Below are positions 61,383 through 64,000 of a stretch of 64,000 bases of DNA, piece by piece. The stretch covers positions 1 to 64,000 of the forward strand of contig CALYQJ010000004.1 of the NCBI GenBank assembly GCA_945285405.1. The letters are read 5' to 3'. Position numbers and translations under genes: made by a program. The notes under the pieces were generated by a model. That model had not been told where the DNA came from. It did no database searches and saw only the letters and a list, made by a program, of their open reading frames with translations. Source of the stretch: an uncultured Lactobacillaceae bacterium (GTDB lineage Bacteria > Bacillota > Bacilli > Lactobacillales > Lactobacillaceae). Every line of letters starts with the position of its first letter. The first letter of the stretch is position 1.

Positions 61383-62021
61383 TCAAGTTGTTTCGGGTAA
61401 AATTTTTTCTGTCAATATTTTCAAATGATATTGATTACTAAAGCGATTGACTAATGATTTATTAAAATTGATTATTTCATCTTTTTTAAGCTTAATTTTG
61501 AAAGTGACTAATGATTGATAGTCTATTTTTATAATTGATATCTTTTTTTGCTTTAAAAAATATTCCATTTTTGCCTGATCATGGTAAGACACTGTAACTT
61601 CACCTATACTAAACCAATCATAGGTTGCCAAACTAGCATTAGCTAATGCAACAGTAACTCCTTTACCATATGCCCGAATTAGGCCACCAGCTCCTAATTT
61701 AATGCCCCCAAAATAACGAGTAACTGTGGCTAAAATATTAGTCAATCCATTTTTTTGTAGAGCATTTAAAATAGGTGCTCCAGCCGTTCCCTGGGGTTCC
61801 CCATTATCTGAAAATTTCTCTTTTGTAACTGTTTGATTCAAAATATAAGCATATGCAATATGAGTTGCAGTATCATACTGCTTTCTAACCTTTGCTAATG
61901 CCACTTCTACTTCCTCAGAGTTATGAACTATAAACAAATTCCCAATAAAATGGGATTTTTTTATTGTAAAATCACCCGTTGCAGGAGAAACAGCCAAACT
62001 ATAATAAGGCGTTTTACTCAT
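61383..62021 (-). CDS. YigZ/IMPACT family protein
   Basis: 212 residues; N-terminal IMPACT domain with KKSHFIGNLF, SDNGEPQGTAGAPIL and VTRYFGGIKLGAGGLIRAY signatures, and a C-terminal DUF1949-like ferredoxin-fold domain. Family role relates to translation/ribosome binding, not well defined in bacteria. Overlaps tadA by 4 bp (ATGA), GAGGA upstream. Confidence 0.92.
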   Translation of the reverse strand: MSKTPYYSLAVSPATGDFTIKKSHFIGNLFIVHNSEEVEVALAKVRKQYDTATHIAYAYILNQTVTKEKFSDNGEPQGTAGAPILNALQKNGLTNILATVTRYFGGIKLGAGGLIRAYGKGVTVALANASLATYDWFSIGEVTVSYHDQAKMEYFLKQKKISIIKIDYQSLVTFKIKLKKDEIINFNKSLVNRFSNQYHLKILTEKILPETT

Positions 62022-62491
62022 TTATTTTTCCTCTTAGAACGAATTATCTGAAAAAAATTTTGAATAATTTGTTGACATTGATCGCTTAAAATACCACCTT
62101 GATAAAGTACCCGATGATTAAACTGAAAATTATCTAATAAGTGCTCTAAACTTACGACCGCTCCAGCTTTTGGATCACTGGCGCCAAAATAAACCTGCCG
62201 AATACGACTATTAATCAAAGCTCCTGCACACATAGGACACGGTTCAATCGTTACATATAAATCACAATCGATTAATCGCCATTGCCCTAATCGATGACAG
62301 GCTTGATTAAGCGCAATTAATTCAGCATGACCTAATGAATTTTGTTGAATTTCGCGTTGATTATAGCCGCAACCAATAATTTGATCACGATAAACAACTA
62401 TCGCACCTATGGGCACCTCATCTTTTGAAGCAGCAATTTGTGCTTGTTCAAGAGCTTTTTGCATCCAATATTCAGTTTTTAAATCACTCAA
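62018..62491 (-). CDS. tadA: tRNA-specific adenosine deaminase
   Basis: 157 residues. Zinc deaminase making inosine-34 in tRNA-Arg(ACG). HAELIAL (His/Glu catalytic) near residue 55 and PCPMCAGALI near 85 (two zinc cysteines). TTG start overlapping the methyltransferase stop, AAAGG upstream. Operon order methyltransferase-tadA-yigZ. Confidence 0.95.
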   Translation of the reverse strand: MSDLKTEYWMQKALEQAQIAASKDEVPIGAIVVYRDQIIGCGYNQREIQQNSLGHAELIALNQACHRLGQWRLIDCDLYVTIEPCPMCAGALINSRIRQVYFGASDPKAGAVVSLEHLLDNFQFNHRVLYQGGILSDQCQQIIQNFFQIIRSKRKNK

Positions 62492-63095
62492 TATTTTGTG
62501 CCTTTAAAATATAGTACCCTTTATTGCGCTTGAGAATTTCACAATTACCAAATACTTCCGCCATTTTCTTTTTTAAACTAGGTTCTCCTTGTTTACGTTG
62601 AACTACCAAAATCAATTGCCCTTGAATAGTTAAATGTTTAAGGCTTTGTTCAACTAATGAGTTAATTACCTTTTTACCCGCCCTAAATGGAGGATTAGAT
62701 ATAATCAAATCAAAACTTTGATTAATATTTGAAAAAAGATCAGATTTGATTGTTTTAATTCGTGATTCTACACCATTAACTTCAAAATTTTTTTTAGCCT
62801 CTTTTAAAGCTCGTTCATTAACTTCAGTAGCAACAATTTGTGCCTTAGGATATTGATTTGCAGCAAAAAGTGCAATTGGTCCATATCCTGTTCCTAAATC
62901 AAGTACTGTTTTAGGCGAAACTGTTAAATCTGCTATTACATTAACTAAAGTAAGAGTCCCAAAATCTAATTTGTTCTTAGAAAAAACTCCATTATTAGAA
63001 TAAAATTGATAATTTTTTCCAATCATTTCCTCATTAAAAGTAAATTCTTCATCAATTGATGTGGGTTTAGTTGCAAAATATTGTTCGTTTTTCAT
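62484..63095 (-). CDS. class I methyltransferase (RsmC/YbxB-like)
   Basis: 203 residues; SAM motif VLDLGTGYGPIALFAA near residue 64-79, ATEVNERAL, and the catalytic NPPF motif in LIISNPPFRAGKK, as in small-domain rRNA guanine-N2 methyltransferases such as RsmC/YbxB. Substrate probably 16S rRNA; unproven. First gene of the operon, divergent from the NADH oxidase gene across a 96-bp gap. Confidence 0.88.
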   Translation of the reverse strand: MKNEQYFATKPTSIDEEFTFNEEMIGKNYQFYSNNGVFSKNKLDFGTLTLVNVIADLTVSPKTVLDLGTGYGPIALFAANQYPKAQIVATEVNERALKEAKKNFEVNGVESRIKTIKSDLFSNINQSFDLIISNPPFRAGKKVINSLVEQSLKHLTIQGQLILVVQRKQGEPSLKKKMAEVFGNCEILKRNKGYYILKAQNIE

Positions 63096-63113
63096 ATTTA
63101 TATTTTAACAAAT

Positions 63114-63127
63114 TGTAAGCGTTTCAT
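63114..63127. promoter_or_regulatory. cre-like element between divergent genes
   Basis: TGTAAGCGTTTCAT: reverse reading gives a perfect right arm (CGCTTACA) and a shifted left arm, so about two mismatches to the cre pattern. It lies about 65-80 bp upstream of the NADH oxidase start. Confidence 0.35.
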
Positions 63128-63191
63128 TTTTTAAGATTTATAGTAAAATTTATAGTAAAATAAGGTTAGATATTAACGGAGGTATTAATTA

Positions 63192-64000
63192 ATGAAAATA
63201 GCGGTAATTGGTTGTACACATGCAGGAACTTTTTCTGCTCAGCAAATTTTAACAGAACACCCCGATGCCGAGGTTACAGTATATGAACGTAATGATAATT
63301 TATCCTTTTTATCTTGTGGGATTGCTCTTTGGGTAGGTAATCATGTTTCTGATCCTAAGAAAATGTTTTATTCTAGTCCTGAAGCTTTAAGTAAATTAGG
63401 TGCCAACATGAAAATGGAACATGATGTTACTTCTGTTGATTTATCCCAAAAGACGGTTACAGCAAAAAACTTAAAAACAGGAAAAACTGATACAAATTCT
63501 TTTGATAAAATTGTAATTACTACTGGATCAAAACCAGTTATTCCTAATTTACCGGGAATCCATAGTAGTAAAGTATATCCATGTAAAAACTGGCAAGATG
63601 CTACTAAAATTAAAGAAGCTTCTGAAAAAATTTCAAGCGCAGTAGTTATTGGAGCTGGTTATATCGGGGCTGAATTAGCTGAACAACTATCACTAATCGA
63701 TAAAAAAGTTACATTGATTGATGGTTTAGATCGAGTTTTAGCAAATAATTTTGATCAAAAAATTTCAGAAAAAGTTGAAGCCGAATACCGTAATCATGGT
63801 GTTACTCTAGCATTGGGACAAATGGTTCAAGGATTTGAAGAAAATGGTAATCAAATTACCGTTAAAACTGATCAAGGGTCTTATACTGCTGATATTGCAA
63901 TACTTGCTTTAGGCTTTGCACCTCGAACTGAACTTTTTCAAAATCAAGTAGATATGTTACCAAATGGAGCAATTATTACTAATGAATATATGGAAACAAG
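63192..64000 (+). CDS. nox: NADH oxidase (water-forming type), 3' end outside the window
   Basis: Partial: about 269 residues are visible of a protein normally near 450. FAD-binding start MKIAVIGCTHAGTFSAQQI, redox-active cysteine in NLSFLSCGIALWVG (Cys44 region), second Rossmann motif VVIGAGYIGAELAEQL for NADH. Matches the Nox/CoA-disulfide reductase family; the SFLSCG cysteine supports four-electron reduction of O2 to water, regenerating NAD+. GGAGG lies about 9 nt before the ATG. Confidence 0.92.
   Translation, partial: MKIAVIGCTHAGTFSAQQILTEHPDAEVTVYERNDNLSFLSCGIALWVGNHVSDPKKMFYSSPEALSKLGANMKMEHDVTSVDLSQKTVTAKNLKTGKTDTNSFDKIVITTGSKPVIPNLPGIHSSKVYPCKNWQDATKIKEASEKISSAVVIGAGYIGAELAEQLSLIDKKVTLIDGLDRVLANNFDQKISEKVEAEYRNHGVTLALGQMVQGFEENGNQITVKTDQGSYTADIAILALGFAPRTELFQNQVDMLPNGAIITNEYMET

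Overview
The window is low-GC Firmicutes DNA, roughly one third G+C by eye. Gene content and order point to the family Lactobacillaceae: rsmG-noc-parA-parB-DUF951-ychF-DUF1129-guaB, rplK-rplA and rplJ-rplL with their leaders, SLAP-domain surface proteins, water-forming-type NADH oxidase, many PTS permeases and a D-Ala-D-Ala ligase with Phe at the depsipeptide position. An insect- or plant-associated lactobacillus (for example Bombilactobacillus) would fit the rhamnosidase load, but that is a guess. No rRNA, tRNA, CRISPR array, insertion sequence or prophage was seen.

Layout. 1-10.9 kb: a fructose-type PTS operon (IIA-IIB-IIC, minus strand), a CtpE-like P-type ATPase, two small unknown genes (one behind a LexA-type box), nagB behind a NagR-type operator, a Nudix hydrolase, Dps, a compact structured RNA on the minus strand, a PfkB sugar-phosphate kinase, a lone mannose-family EIIA and an anchored extracellular protein. 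11-30.5 kb: a glycoside island with two alpha-L-rhamnosidases (GH78), a GH3 hydrolase, two AraC-type regulators, two cellobiose-type PTS EIIC proteins without EIIA/EIIB, two GH1 phospho-beta-glucosidases and a complete rhaB-rhaA-rhaD pathway. The rhamnose operon runs rhaB-rhaA-rhaD-EIIC-GH78 under a near-perfect CcpA cre site. 30.6-43.4 kb: MFS transporter plus kynureninase, HAD phosphatase, amino-acid permease, a Zn/Cd efflux ATPase with a downstream SmtB/CzrA-type repressor, pyroglutamyl peptidase, sigma-54, QueH, a membrane protein and Ddl. 43.5-50.1 kb: two large tandem SLAP surface proteins and a decayed third one. 50.2-57 kb: guaB without CBS domains, then the origin-proximal chromosome-partition block. 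57-64 kb: 5-formyl-THF cyclo-ligase, phosphoglycerate mutase, ribosomal protein operons L7/L12-L10 and L1-L11 with RNA control elements, an unknown glycine-rich protein, YigZ, TadA, a methyltransferase, and the start of an NADH oxidase that runs off the window.

How it works together. The island encodes intracellular removal of rhamnose from imported rhamnosyl-glucosides: EIIC would import and phosphorylate, cytoplasmic GH78 releases rhamnose, GH1 and GH3 release glucose or glucose-6-P, and RhaABD turn rhamnose into dihydroxyacetone phosphate and lactaldehyde. No dedicated rhamnose permease is seen, so rhamnose probably enters as a glycoside.

The most unusual items are the minus-strand RNA at 7.73-7.86 kb, which carries a 14-nt perfect complement to the 16S rRNA tail, a GNRA hairpin and a 17-codon ORF; the SOS-box-controlled unknown gene; an rplK leader that mimics the 23S L1-binding site; the SLAP pseudogene; and the depsipeptide-type Ddl.
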